Shown here: one piece after another, positions 15,247 through 22,465 of the stretch
How positions within the stretch are numbered: position 1 is the stretch's first letter
Layout: every line of letters starts with the position of its first letter
From: an uncultured Pseudobutyrivibrio sp.
GTDB taxonomy: Bacteria; Bacillota; Clostridia; Lachnospirales; Lachnospiraceae
Length of the DNA: 33,995 bases
Direction: 5' to 3'
Assembly (NCBI GenBank): GCA_945946605.1
Contig: CAMEWP010000005.1
Coordinates: forward strand, 1 to 33,995
Notes under the pieces: model-generated
Seen by the model: the letters and a program-made list of their open reading frames with translations, nothing else
The model's database searches: none
Told to the model about the DNA's origin: nothing
Made by a program: the position numbers and the translations under genes

Positions 15247-15291
15247 GAAAGTAAGTTACAAATTACTTCAAAGAGAAAAAGGAGGAACAAC

Positions 15292-15465
15292 ATGAACAGA
15301 CATAGAATTTTTTCCTGGATTGCCACAGCCTGCATGGTGCTCACTTTTATCACCGGATTTCTGACAGAACAGGTACTGTTTTTGCATTTGCATAAACTGG
15401 GTGGCTGCGGGGCATTTGTGCTGATGATGGCAGCCATGATAACCGGGTATGGAAGAAAGAAGTGA
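15292..15465 (+). CDS. 57-residue membrane protein
   Basis: ATG at 15292 with AAGGAGG at 15279-15285 as ribosome binding site. The product has two hydrophobic segments, residues about 8-24 (FSWIATACMVLTFITGF) and 37-53, separated by a His-rich turn (LHLHK), and ends in KK. It resembles a two-helix heme- or cofactor-anchoring fragment of the DUF4405 kind, but this is only a resemblance. It is first in the DUF454/ABC operon, 17 bases before the DUF454 start, and may be an accessory subunit of that system. Confidence 0.7.
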   Translation: MNRHRIFSWIATACMVLTFITGFLTEQVLFLHLHKLGGCGAFVLMMAAMITGYGRKK

Positions 15466-15482
15466 TAAGACAGGGAGGAAAA

Positions 15483-15876
15483 ATGAAACTGATTTGGATC
15501 TTTTTGGGATGTTTCAGTCTGGGAATCGGGGCGGTGGGAGCAGTGCTTCCGTTTTTGCCTACCTTTCCTTTTTTGATGCTGACGCTGTTTTGCTTTGCAA
15601 AAAGTTCCCGTCGTCTGCATCAGTGGTTTTTAGGAACGAAACTGTATCATGATCATCTGGAATCCTATGTGAAGGACCGTTCCATGACGGTAAAAACAAA
15701 GGTGAGGATTGTGACAACCGTTACCCTTTTGATGGGATTTCGCATTTGTTATGATGGCACATGTGCCGGCGGCAAGAATCCTGCTGGTGTTGGTGTGGCT
15801 GTGTCATGTCCTGTATTTTTGGCTTGGAGTAGGAACCATAAAAGAAGAACAGAAAAAGGAAGAAGAGTTACTATGA
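15483..15876 (+). pseudogene. DUF454 (YbaN-like) membrane protein with +1 frameshift
   Basis: From ATG 15483 (GGGAGG upstream) the frame encodes a typical DUF454 start, MKLIWIFLGCFSLGIG then LPFLPTFPFLMLTLFCFAKS. After LLMG-F the reading goes wrong at 15738-15740 (TTT where TTC is expected). Removing one T restores FVMMAHVPAARILLVLVWLC, FWLGVGTIKEEQKKEEELL and a TGA at 15874-15876 that overlaps the ABC gene start as ATGA: a complete 130-residue family member. With the extra T, the frame runs on in phase into the ABC transporter, giving an apparent fusion of more than 700 residues. Either a real lesion or a read error in the T run. Confidence 0.85.
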
Positions 15877-17633
15877 TAAAAAAACGATTGGTGGGCCTTT
15901 TGCCCCATGCAAAAAAACATATCATGTTTCAAGTTTTATGGCAGTGGATCGCGCTGCTGGCACAGATCGCAATGATCTTTACAGTGACAGGTCTTTTGGA
16001 GTCGGTTCTTGGCGGGACTTTGGAGAGAATGGAAATTTTTCGTGGAGTGACGGTTTTGGTATGCGGTATGCTGCTGCGATATCTTTGCGACCGGATGGCA
16101 GCAGGTGCATCTTATGCAGCCAGTGTGGATGTGAAACTGGTTCTTAGGGAAAAGATTTACGATAAACTGTTGAAACTGGGGGCATCCTATAAAGAACACA
16201 GGGCAACTTCTGAGGTGGTGCAGCTGGCAACAGAAGGCGTGGAACAGCTGGAAACTTATTTCGGACGTTATCTTCCCCAACTTTTTTACAGTCTGCTGGC
16301 TCCGGTGACATTGTTTGTTGTCCTGTCTTTTGTAAATTGGAAAGCAAGTGTGATCCTGCTGATCTGTGTGCCCCTGATTCCCATTTCCATTGTGGCGGTT
16401 CAGAAATTTGCAAAAAAACTGCTGAGTAAATACTGGGACATTTACACAGAGTTGGGAGACAGTTTTCTGGAAAATCTCCAGGGACTTACTACTTTAAAAA
16501 TTTATCAGGCAGATGAACAGAAAGCGAAGGAGATGGATGAGGAATCGCAGCGCTTTCGAAAGATCACCATGAAGGTTCTGACCATGCAGCTGAATTCCAC
16601 CAGTGTGATGGATATCATCGCATACGGTGGTGCGGCGGCAGGTATGATCACCGCCATGACAGAGTACAGCAAAGGAAATGTTGCATTTTCCGGAACCCTG
16701 GCTATCGTGCTTCTGGCGTCGGAATTTTTTATTCCCCTGCGGCTGCTGGGTTCCTTTTTCCACATCGCCATGAACGGAATGGCAGCCAGCGATAAGATCT
16801 TTGCCCTGCTGGATCTTCCGGAACAGGTAAGCCCGGCAGGAGAGATTTCCGGGGAGCAGATTGCGGCAGAACTGGAAAATGTATCTTTTTCCTATGGAGA
16901 TGACCGCAGGATCTTAGATGGGATCCATATGGAATTTGCAGCAGGAACATACACGGCGCTGGTGGGGGCTTCCGGGTGTGGAAAGAGCACCATCGCCGGC
17001 ATACTCATGGGAAGAAACCCGGGATATCAGGGCAGGGTTACCATAAACGGTGTGCCCTTGCATGAGATCCGGGAGCAGTGCCTCATGTCTCATGTGACAC
17101 TGGTAAAGCATAACAGTTATCTTTTCTGTGGTACGGTGGAAGAAAATCTGCGGATGGCAAAAGAGAATGCCACCCAGGAAGAACTTTGGGATGCTCTTCG
17201 AAAAGTAAATCTGGAAGCATTTCTTTTGACACAGAAGGGACTTCTTACAAAGGTCCAGGAAAAGGGCGGCAATTTTTCCGGCGGGCAGTGCCAGAGGCTT
17301 GCCATTGCCAGAGCGCTGCTTCACGATACAGCCATGTATATCTTTGACGAGGCCACATCCAATATTGATGCGGAAAGTGAGGAAGTGATCATGGGTGTCA
17401 TTTCGGAACTGGCAAAGACAAAAACGGTGATCCTGATCTCTCATCGTCTGGCAAATGTGGTGCAGGCGGACCGGATCTACTTTTTGAAAAACGGTGGGAT
17501 TGTGGAACAGGGAACCCATGAGTCCCTGATGGATCAGAAGGGCGATTACCATACATTATATTGTTATCAGACCGATCTGGAAGGGTACGGTTTTGCGGAT
17601 CAGAGGACAAAAAGAAAGGAAGTGGGAGCATGA
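15873..17633 (+). CDS. ABC transporter ATP-binding/permease protein, CydD-like half
   Basis: 586 residues: an N-terminal six-helix exporter membrane domain (about 1-310) and a C-terminal ATPase with Walker A GASGCGKST (about 365-373), signature FSGGQCQRLAIARA (about 468), Walker B MYIFDEATSNID (about 489) and H-loop ILISHRLANV. The sequence resembles thiol/heme-type CydDC exporters. The start at 15873 overlaps the restored DUF454 stop as ATGA; the longer open frame upstream exists only because of the DUF454 frameshift. It is coupled to the partner half-transporter by another ATGA overlap at 17630. Substrate unknown; the metal-box-like operator upstream hints at a metal- or heme-linked role. 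Confidence 0.85.
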   Translation: MIKKRLVGLLPHAKKHIMFQVLWQWIALLAQIAMIFTVTGLLESVLGGTLERMEIFRGVTVLVCGMLLRYLCDRMAAGASYAASVDVKLVLREKIYDKLLKLGASYKEHRATSEVVQLATEGVEQLETYFGRYLPQLFYSLLAPVTLFVVLSFVNWKASVILLICVPLIPISIVAVQKFAKKLLSKYWDIYTELGDSFLENLQGLTTLKIYQADEQKAKEMDEESQRFRKITMKVLTMQLNSTSVMDIIAYGGAAAGMITAMTEYSKGNVAFSGTLAIVLLASEFFIPLRLLGSFFHIAMNGMAASDKIFALLDLPEQVSPAGEISGEQIAAELENVSFSYGDDRRILDGIHMEFAAGTYTALVGASGCGKSTIAGILMGRNPGYQGRVTINGVPLHEIREQCLMSHVTLVKHNSYLFCGTVEENLRMAKENATQEELWDALRKVNLEAFLLTQKGLLTKVQEKGGNFSGGQCQRLAIARALLHDTAMYIFDEATSNIDAESEEVIMGVISELAKTKTVILISHRLANVVQADRIYFLKNGGIVEQGTHESLMDQKGDYHTLYCYQTDLEGYGFADQRTKRKEVGA

Positions 17634-19267
17634 AACAGTTGATCGTACTGGTAAAACCCCTGATCCCGGTGATGGGGGCAGCAATTATCTTTGGCGTTGC
17701 AGGGTATCTGTGTGCCATTTTTCTAACCATCCTTACCGGATATGGGCTGCTTCAGATCATGACCCAGGGACAGGTTCTGCCGTCTCTTTTCGGAGTGCTG
17801 TTGCTGTTGGCTGTCAGCCGCGGGGTGTTTCATTATATTGAGCAGTACTGCAATCATTTTATTGCCTTTAAACTGTTGGCGCTGATCCGGCATCAGGTCT
17901 TTGGGGCACTACGCAGACTGTGTCCGGCCAAGCTGGAATCACGCCAAAAGGGAAATCTGATTTCCATTATCACTTCAGATATTGAACTTCTGGAAGTGTT
18001 TTATGCCCACACCATTTCCCCTATTGCCATCGCGTTTTTCACTTCCCTGATCATGGTTCTTTTCATCGGGCGGTTTGATCCCGGGGCAGGTGTCATTGCC
18101 CTGTGCGGATATCTTGTGGTGGGTGTTGCCATCCCGCTGAAGAAAGGCAGACAAGGTGCGGTGCCTGGCATGAAACTTCGGAGCGCCTTTGGGGAAATGA
18201 ACAGTTTTGTGCTGGATTCCCTTCGGGGACTGGATGAGACCATACAGTATGGTAAGGGTGAAAAACGAAAAGCGGATATGAACCAGAGATCCACCCATTT
18301 GGGCATGATCCAGAAAAGCCTTTCGAAACTGGAGGGAGAGCAGAGAGGTGTGTCCAATCTGGCAGTGCTTTTCTTTTCCTTTCTGGTTTTATTTTACATG
18401 ATGTTCCGGCTGTATAGCGGAAATGCGGATTTTGAGGATCTACTGCTGGCGGTGATCTCGGTGATGGGATCCTTTGGCCCTGTGATGGCTCTTTCCAATC
18501 TCTCCAACAATCTGAACCAGTCTCTTGCAAGCGGCAAGCGGGTTTGGGAAATCTTAGAGGAGCAGCCTGTGGTAGAAGAGGTCCCGGAGGATGCCATAGA
18601 TCCGGATGATCCATCTGTATCTTTGGCGTCTGACTTTGCCGGGGCAGAGGCAGACAGGGTAACATTTTCCTACGGAAAGGAGGATGTGCTTTCCGATTTT
18701 TCCATGAAACTGGAGCCTGGGAAGATAGTGGGGATCCATGGAGCCAGCGGTTCCGGAAAATCCACTCTTTTAAAACTTTTGATGCGCTTCTGGGATGTGG
18801 ATCAGGGAAGGATATCCATTTCCGGGGAGGATATCAGGAAGATCCCAACCAAAAAACTCCGGGATATGGAAAGTTATGTGACACAGGAAACCCATTTGTT
18901 CCACGATACCATTGCAAACAATATTGCCATGGGAAAGCTGGGAGCCACAAGAAATGAGATCGTAGAAGCGGCAAAAAAAGCTTCCCTGCATGATTTTATT
19001 ATGAGCCTTCCGCAGGGATACGATACACAGGTGGGGGAACTGGGAGATACCTTGTCAGGCGGTGAAAGACAGCGGATCGGGATCGCCCGGACATTTTTGC
19101 ATGATGCCCCGTTTCTGCTGCTGGATGAACCTACCAGCAATCTGGATGCCCTGAATGAAGGAATCATATTAAAATCCCTGCAGGACGCATCCATCCATAT
19201 GACCGTGGTGCTGGTATCCCACAGGCAATCCACCATGAACATCGCAGACCGGGTGGTGGAAATGTAA
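17630..19267 (+). CDS. ABC transporter ATP-binding/permease protein, CydC-like half
   Basis: 545 residues. Six membrane segments in the first 300 residues, then an ATPase with Walker A GASGSGKST (about 371), signature LSGGERQRIGIARTF (about 476), Walker B FLLLDEPTSNLD (about 497) and H-loop VLVSHRQST. The start at 17630 overlaps the partner's stop as ATGA. It should form a heterodimeric exporter with the preceding protein. The C-terminus stops at ADRVVEM, only about a dozen residues after the H-loop, whereas the sister protein continues for about 50; a slightly truncated end is possible. TAA is followed by TGA out of frame and by a sigma-G promoter. Confidence 0.85.
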   Translation: MKQLIVLVKPLIPVMGAAIIFGVAGYLCAIFLTILTGYGLLQIMTQGQVLPSLFGVLLLLAVSRGVFHYIEQYCNHFIAFKLLALIRHQVFGALRRLCPAKLESRQKGNLISIITSDIELLEVFYAHTISPIAIAFFTSLIMVLFIGRFDPGAGVIALCGYLVVGVAIPLKKGRQGAVPGMKLRSAFGEMNSFVLDSLRGLDETIQYGKGEKRKADMNQRSTHLGMIQKSLSKLEGEQRGVSNLAVLFFSFLVLFYMMFRLYSGNADFEDLLLAVISVMGSFGPVMALSNLSNNLNQSLASGKRVWEILEEQPVVEEVPEDAIDPDDPSVSLASDFAGAEADRVTFSYGKEDVLSDFSMKLEPGKIVGIHGASGSGKSTLLKLLMRFWDVDQGRISISGEDIRKIPTKKLRDMESYVTQETHLFHDTIANNIAMGKLGATRNEIVEAAKKASLHDFIMSLPQGYDTQVGELGDTLSGGERQRIGIARTFLHDAPFLLLDEPTSNLDALNEGIILKSLQDASIHMTVVLVSHRQSTMNIADRVVEM

Positions 19268-19277
19268 TGATATAAAC

Positions 19278-19307
19278 GCATATTTTTTCGCAAAACGACG
19301 CATACTT
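19278..19307 (+). promoter_or_regulatory. sigma-G-type forespore promoter of spoVAD
   Basis: GCATA (19278-19282), an 18-base spacer and CATACTT (19301-19307). This fits the B. subtilis sigma-G consensus GHATR-N18-CATWMTA in 11 of 12 positions and sits 27 bases before the spoVAD start, consistent with forespore expression of spoVA genes. Confidence 0.7.
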
Positions 19308-19333
19308 TCTCCAAAGCAGAAAAGGAGAAGGCA

Positions 19334-20353
19334 ATGGGACAGATTTGTGGATCACAGAGCCTCCGTTATACGGAGGCCTGTTATATTTTGGGAAGTGCTT
19401 CCGTGGTGGGAAAAAAAGAGGGAGAAGGCCCTTTGGGTAGCCTCTTTGATATGATTTGTGATGATGATAAATTTGGACAGGATAATTGGGAAAAATCGGA
19501 AAGTCAGCTCCAGAAGGAAGCCCTGACCCTGGCCATAGGGAAGACCGGGATCAAAAAGGAAGATCTGCGGTATGTGTTTGCCGGGGATCTTCTGGGGCAG
19601 AACATGGCCACCACCTTCGGACTGATGGATTTTCAGATCCCGGTTTTTGGCCTGTACGGTGCCTGTTCCACAGCGGGGGAATCCCTTTCCCTGGCTTCCA
19701 TGTGTGTGGCAGGGGGATTTGCGGACCGGGTGGCAGCGGTTACTTCCAGTCATTTTGCCAGTGCGGAAAAACAGTTCCGTTTTCCTCTGGAATATGCCAA
19801 TCAGCGTCCGCTGTCAGCCACCTGGACAGTAACCGGAGGCGGTGCCTACATTGTGGGAAAGAAGAAAAGTCCCGTGCGTATTGCCGGCATCACCACCGGG
19901 AAAATTGTGGATTACGGCATCAAAGATTCCATGAATATGGGGGCGGCCATGGCACCGGCAGCAGCGGATCTGATCGCAGCCAATCTTCAGGATTTTCAGC
20001 GGAAATCTGAGGATTATGATGCGGTGATCACCGGGGATCTTGGAGCGGTGGGACAGAAGATCCTCTTTGATCTTCTCTGGCAGCGAGGATACGACATTAC
20101 AGACAGGCATTATGACTGCGGTATGGAAATCTTTGATGCAAAAACCCAGAATACCTGCGCCGGAGGCTCGGGATGCGGCTGTTCGGCGGCAGTGTTATCT
20201 GCCTGTTTTCTTCCCCGCCTTATCAAAGGAGAATGGAAACGGATCCTGTTTGTTCCCACCGGAGCACTTTTGTCCACTACCAGCTTCCATGAGGGAGAAA
20301 ATGTGCCGGGGATTGCCCATGGTGTTGTTTTGGAACACGAAGAAAATGTCTGA
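19334..20353 (+). CDS. spoVAD: stage V sporulation protein AD
   Basis: 339 residues, thiolase-like fold. GSASVVGKKEGEGPLG, FAGDLLGQNMATTFG, the conserved cysteine C111 in YGACSTAGES, and CAGGSGCGCSA with ending ALLSTTSFHEGENVPGIAHG are all SpoVAD signatures. The protein binds dipicolinic acid and takes part in its uptake into, and release from, the spore across the inner membrane. AAAGGAGAAGG precedes the ATG. It is the first gene of the sporulation cluster here; spoVAC, which normally precedes it, is absent, and the ABC gene lies immediately upstream instead. Confidence 0.95.
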   Translation: MGQICGSQSLRYTEACYILGSASVVGKKEGEGPLGSLFDMICDDDKFGQDNWEKSESQLQKEALTLAIGKTGIKKEDLRYVFAGDLLGQNMATTFGLMDFQIPVFGLYGACSTAGESLSLASMCVAGGFADRVAAVTSSHFASAEKQFRFPLEYANQRPLSATWTVTGGGAYIVGKKKSPVRIAGITTGKIVDYGIKDSMNMGAAMAPAAADLIAANLQDFQRKSEDYDAVITGDLGAVGQKILFDLLWQRGYDITDRHYDCGMEIFDAKTQNTCAGGSGCGCSAAVLSACFLPRLIKGEWKRILFVPTGALLSTTSFHEGENVPGIAHGVVLEHEENV

Positions 20354-20370
20354 AAGGAAAGTGATGGGAT

Positions 20371-20727
20371 ATGGATTATCTGAAAGCCTTTTTGGTGGGA
20401 GGAGCCATCTGTGCGGCAGTGCAGATTTTAATGGAAAAAACGAAACTGATGCCCGGGCGGATCATGGTGCTTCTGGTGTGTGTGGGAGCTGTACTGGGAG
20501 CCCTGGGGATTTACCAGCCTTTTGCAGATTTTGCCGGGGCAGGTGCCACGGTGCCGCTGTCGGGATTCGGCAATCTTTTATGGAAAGGTGTCCGGGATGC
20601 GGTGGATGAGCAGGGATTTATCGGGATCTTCGCCGGTGGATTTGAATCCTGTGCTGTGGGGGTGTCGGCGGCACTGGTGTTTGGCTATCTGGCGTCTCTC
20701 ATCTTTAAACCTAAAATGAAAAAGTAA
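20371..20727 (+). CDS. spoVAE: stage V sporulation protein AE
   Basis: 118 residues with about three to four hydrophobic segments; DYLKAFLVGGAICAAVQILM, GRIMVLLVCVGAVLGALGIY and FAGGFESCAVGVSAALVFGY match SpoVAEb. It is an integral inner-membrane component of the spore dipicolinic acid channel. The start is 18 bases after the spoVAD stop, with GAAAGGAAAG upstream at rather long spacing. Expressed with spoVAD from the sigma-G promoter. Confidence 0.93.
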   Translation: MDYLKAFLVGGAICAAVQILMEKTKLMPGRIMVLLVCVGAVLGALGIYQPFADFAGAGATVPLSGFGNLLWKGVRDAVDEQGFIGIFAGGFESCAVGVSAALVFGYLASLIFKPKMKK

Positions 20728-20739
20728 CAGACCGGCCAT

Positions 20740-20769
20740 GTATAAAGTGTGGGGCCAGGGGTCATACTA
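20740..20769 (+). promoter_or_regulatory. near-perfect sigma-G promoter of the lipoprotein gene
   Basis: GTATA (20740-20744), exactly 18 bases, CATACTA (20763-20769): all twelve positions agree with the B. subtilis sigma-G consensus. The start codon of the lipoprotein gene is 40 bases downstream. Confidence 0.78.
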
Positions 20770-20808
20770 GGAGAGTAAAAAATCAACAGTCAAAGGAGAC
20801 GAAGAGTG

Positions 20809-21126
20809 ATGAAAAAATGGAAGTTATTTACCGCGGGCTGTCTGCTGGTACTGGTATTTGCCTTTGCAACAGGATGCGGCACCAATGGTAATATGGATGA
20901 TACCAACCAAAATAACACCAACAATGGGGTGGAAAATGAGGATGATTCCATAGGTAACGGAACCGGAACCGGCATCGAAAATGAAAATGGAACCGGTACT
21001 GGGAATGGCAATGGCAATGGAAATGTGGTAGATGATGTGGTGGATGGAGTCGGTGACGGCGTAAAAGACGTCACAAACGGCGTCGTAGACGGAACAGAAA
21101 ATCTCGTCAATGATGTGACCAGGTAG
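20809..21126 (+). CDS. small Asn/Gly-rich lipoprotein, probable sporulation protein
   Basis: 105 residues. A lipoprotein signal, MKKWKLFTAGCLLVLVFA followed by FATGC with lipid-bearing C23, ends at residue 22. The mature part is low in complexity: Asn/Asp/Gly/Thr-rich (repeats of NGTGTG and GNGNGN), then a C-terminal amphipathic stretch with a repeated D-x-V-x-[DG]-G-V pattern (VVDDVVDGVGDGVKDV). No catalytic domain. The GTG at 20806 is an alternative start, better spaced from GGAG at 20795-20798. Its own sigma-G-type promoter and position after spoVAE indicate forespore expression; it may be anchored on the inner spore membrane. I do not recognise the family. Confidence 0.8.
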   Translation: MKKWKLFTAGCLLVLVFAFATGCGTNGNMDDTNQNNTNNGVENEDDSIGNGTGTGIENENGTGTGNGNGNGNVVDDVVDGVGDGVKDVTNGVVDGTENLVNDVTR

Positions 21127-21141
21127 ATTTCTGGTAGTTTT

Positions 21142-21231
21142 TCGGGGACGGTTCTTTTGCCATGAGGGTTGTCCCTCCGGCCAAATCTCAGGCCGGAGGG
21201 ACACCCCTCATGGCAAAAGAACCGTCCCCGA
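21142..21231. repeat. long palindromic REP-like element
   Basis: A 27-base perfect arm (21142-21168 with 21205-21231), one mismatch, then 13 more pairs (21170-21182 with 21191-21203) around an eight-base loop. The outer arm reads TCGGGGACGGTTCTTTTGCC, a sequence that I associate with dispersed palindromes in Clostridia, sometimes next to REP-associated tyrosine transposases; no transposase is in the window. There is no T tract on either side, so it is not an ordinary intrinsic terminator, although it would form a very stable RNA hairpin. Confidence 0.8.
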
Positions 21232-21234
21232 CAC

Positions 21235-21262
21235 TTGTGAATTCCTCAACAATGTATATAAT
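21235..21262 (+). promoter_or_regulatory. sigma-A promoter of the amidase gene
   Basis: TTGTGA (21235-21240), 16 bases, TATAAT (21257-21262). The -35 element starts three bases after the palindrome. The predicted first transcribed base is at or beside the A of the ATG at 21269. Confidence 0.6.
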
Positions 21263-21268
21263 AGAGAT

Positions 21269-21934
21269 ATGTCTTACAAGAGAAAACGCAAGCTGACAAA
21301 AAACAGAAGAACGAACAGGATCTATGATCTGATCCTTCACTTTCTGGCACTGGTGGGGGCTATTACCCTGCTGTATCTGGCAGTCAGAGGGGTTTACGGA
21401 CTGGTGGCAGGTAAAAAGACGGTGCAGCAGGCACCGGAGATTTTGGAGGAGTATCTGACAGTGAATGAATACTCCCGCCCGGGGATCTCCCTGCCAAAGG
21501 TGAAAGGGATCGTGATCCACTATACGGCAAATCCGGGAACCGGAGCAGAAGCCAACCGCAATTATTTTGAGGGCCTGAAGGACAGTCATGACACAAAGGC
21601 CAGCAGTCATTACATAGTGGGGCTAGATGGAGAGATCATTCAGTGTATTCCCACATCGGAGATCGCTTATGCTTCCAATGACAGAAATACAGATACCATT
21701 TCCATTGAGTGCTGTCATCCGGATGAAACAGGTGTTTTTGACCCTTCCACCTATCAGTCCCTGGTGCATCTGACAGCCTGGCTTTGCGGCCAGTATGACC
21801 TGACCACGGAAGATGTGATCCGTCACTATGATGTAACAGGAAAAAATTGCCCGAAATATTATGTGGAGCATCCGGAGGCCTGGGAGCAGTTTTTGGCAGA
21901 TGTGGATGCCTATATTGAAGAAAATGGAGAGTAG
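21269..21934 (+). CDS. N-acetylmuramoyl-L-alanine amidase (Amidase_2), membrane anchored
   Basis: 221 residues: a basic N-terminus, one membrane segment (about 20-46) and an extracellular Amidase_2/PGRP-like domain. Zinc ligands expected for the family are visible as H84 (VIHYTA), H186 (RHYDVTGKNC) and C194, with SSHYIVGLDG and ISIECCHPD between. It cuts the lactyl-peptide bond of peptidoglycan. There is no Shine-Dalgarno sequence before the ATG, and the promoter places the transcript start on it, so translation may be leaderless. Followed by a PAP2 gene after eight bases; both could serve envelope or spore wall remodelling. Confidence 0.88.
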   Translation: MSYKRKRKLTKNRRTNRIYDLILHFLALVGAITLLYLAVRGVYGLVAGKKTVQQAPEILEEYLTVNEYSRPGISLPKVKGIVIHYTANPGTGAEANRNYFEGLKDSHDTKASSHYIVGLDGEIIQCIPTSEIAYASNDRNTDTISIECCHPDETGVFDPSTYQSLVHLTAWLCGQYDLTTEDVIRHYDVTGKNCPKYYVEHPEAWEQFLADVDAYIEENGE

Positions 21935-21942
21935 GGAATTCG

Positions 21943-22443
21943 ATGACAAAAGAGCAGTATGAGAACTGGACCAGAGGGATCAAAAGCAGTGCCAACGGCG
22001 TGACAATTTTGCGTTATGGAACCAGAGTGCTGACCGTGTTTACCATGTTATCCTATGGAATACTGTTGGTGTATGAAGCCTGCAGCAGACAGTGGACAGA
22101 ACTTTATCACAGCATTCTGGTGCCGGGAGTTTCCTTTGTGGTGGTCAGCCTGTTCCGGAGTGTGATTCCGGCAAAAAGACCCTATGAAGAGCTGGAGATC
22201 CAGCCGCTGTTACATAAGGAGACTGAGGGGAAGAGTTTCCCCAGCAGACATGTTTTTTCCATCTTTATGATCGCCATGACCATGGCAGACCATAATATAT
22301 GGCTGGGACTCTTTTTTATGATCTTAGGTGTTGTGCTGGCGGTGTTTCGTGTGCTTGGTGGAGTGCACTATGTCCGTGATGTGGTGGCCGGTGCAGCCAT
22401 TGGAATCTTATGCGGAATACTGGGCTATGTTGTGATATTTTAG
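21943..22443 (+). CDS. PAP2-family phosphatase
   Basis: 166 residues, multi-pass membrane protein. The three phosphatase motifs are recognisable: C1 K78-R79-P80 (with PAKRP), C2 SFPSRH with H103, and C3 R136-x5-H142-x3-D146 (RVLGGVHYVRD). It probably dephosphorylates undecaprenyl pyrophosphate or phosphatidic acid-type lipids at the membrane. The start lies eight bases after the amidase stop, with GTAGGGAA as a weak binding site, so it is co-transcribed and fits a cell wall role. Confidence 0.85.
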   Translation: MTKEQYENWTRGIKSSANGVTILRYGTRVLTVFTMLSYGILLVYEACSRQWTELYHSILVPGVSFVVVSLFRSVIPAKRPYEELEIQPLLHKETEGKSFPSRHVFSIFMIAMTMADHNIWLGLFFMILGVVLAVFRVLGGVHYVRDVVAGAAIGILCGILGYVVIF

Positions 22444-22465
22444 ACTTTGAACAAAAAGGAGGACT

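Noticed and set aside
15462-17633. Single 723-residue DUF454-ABC fusion protein
   Set aside because: The junction residues do not resemble either family, whereas removing one T restores a full DUF454 protein ending in an ATGA overlap with the ABC start. The GTG at 15462 also overlaps the preceding small gene.
21142-21231. Intrinsic terminator
   Set aside because: The stem is strong, but neither side is followed by a T-run in the direction of transcription; better described as a palindromic repeat element.
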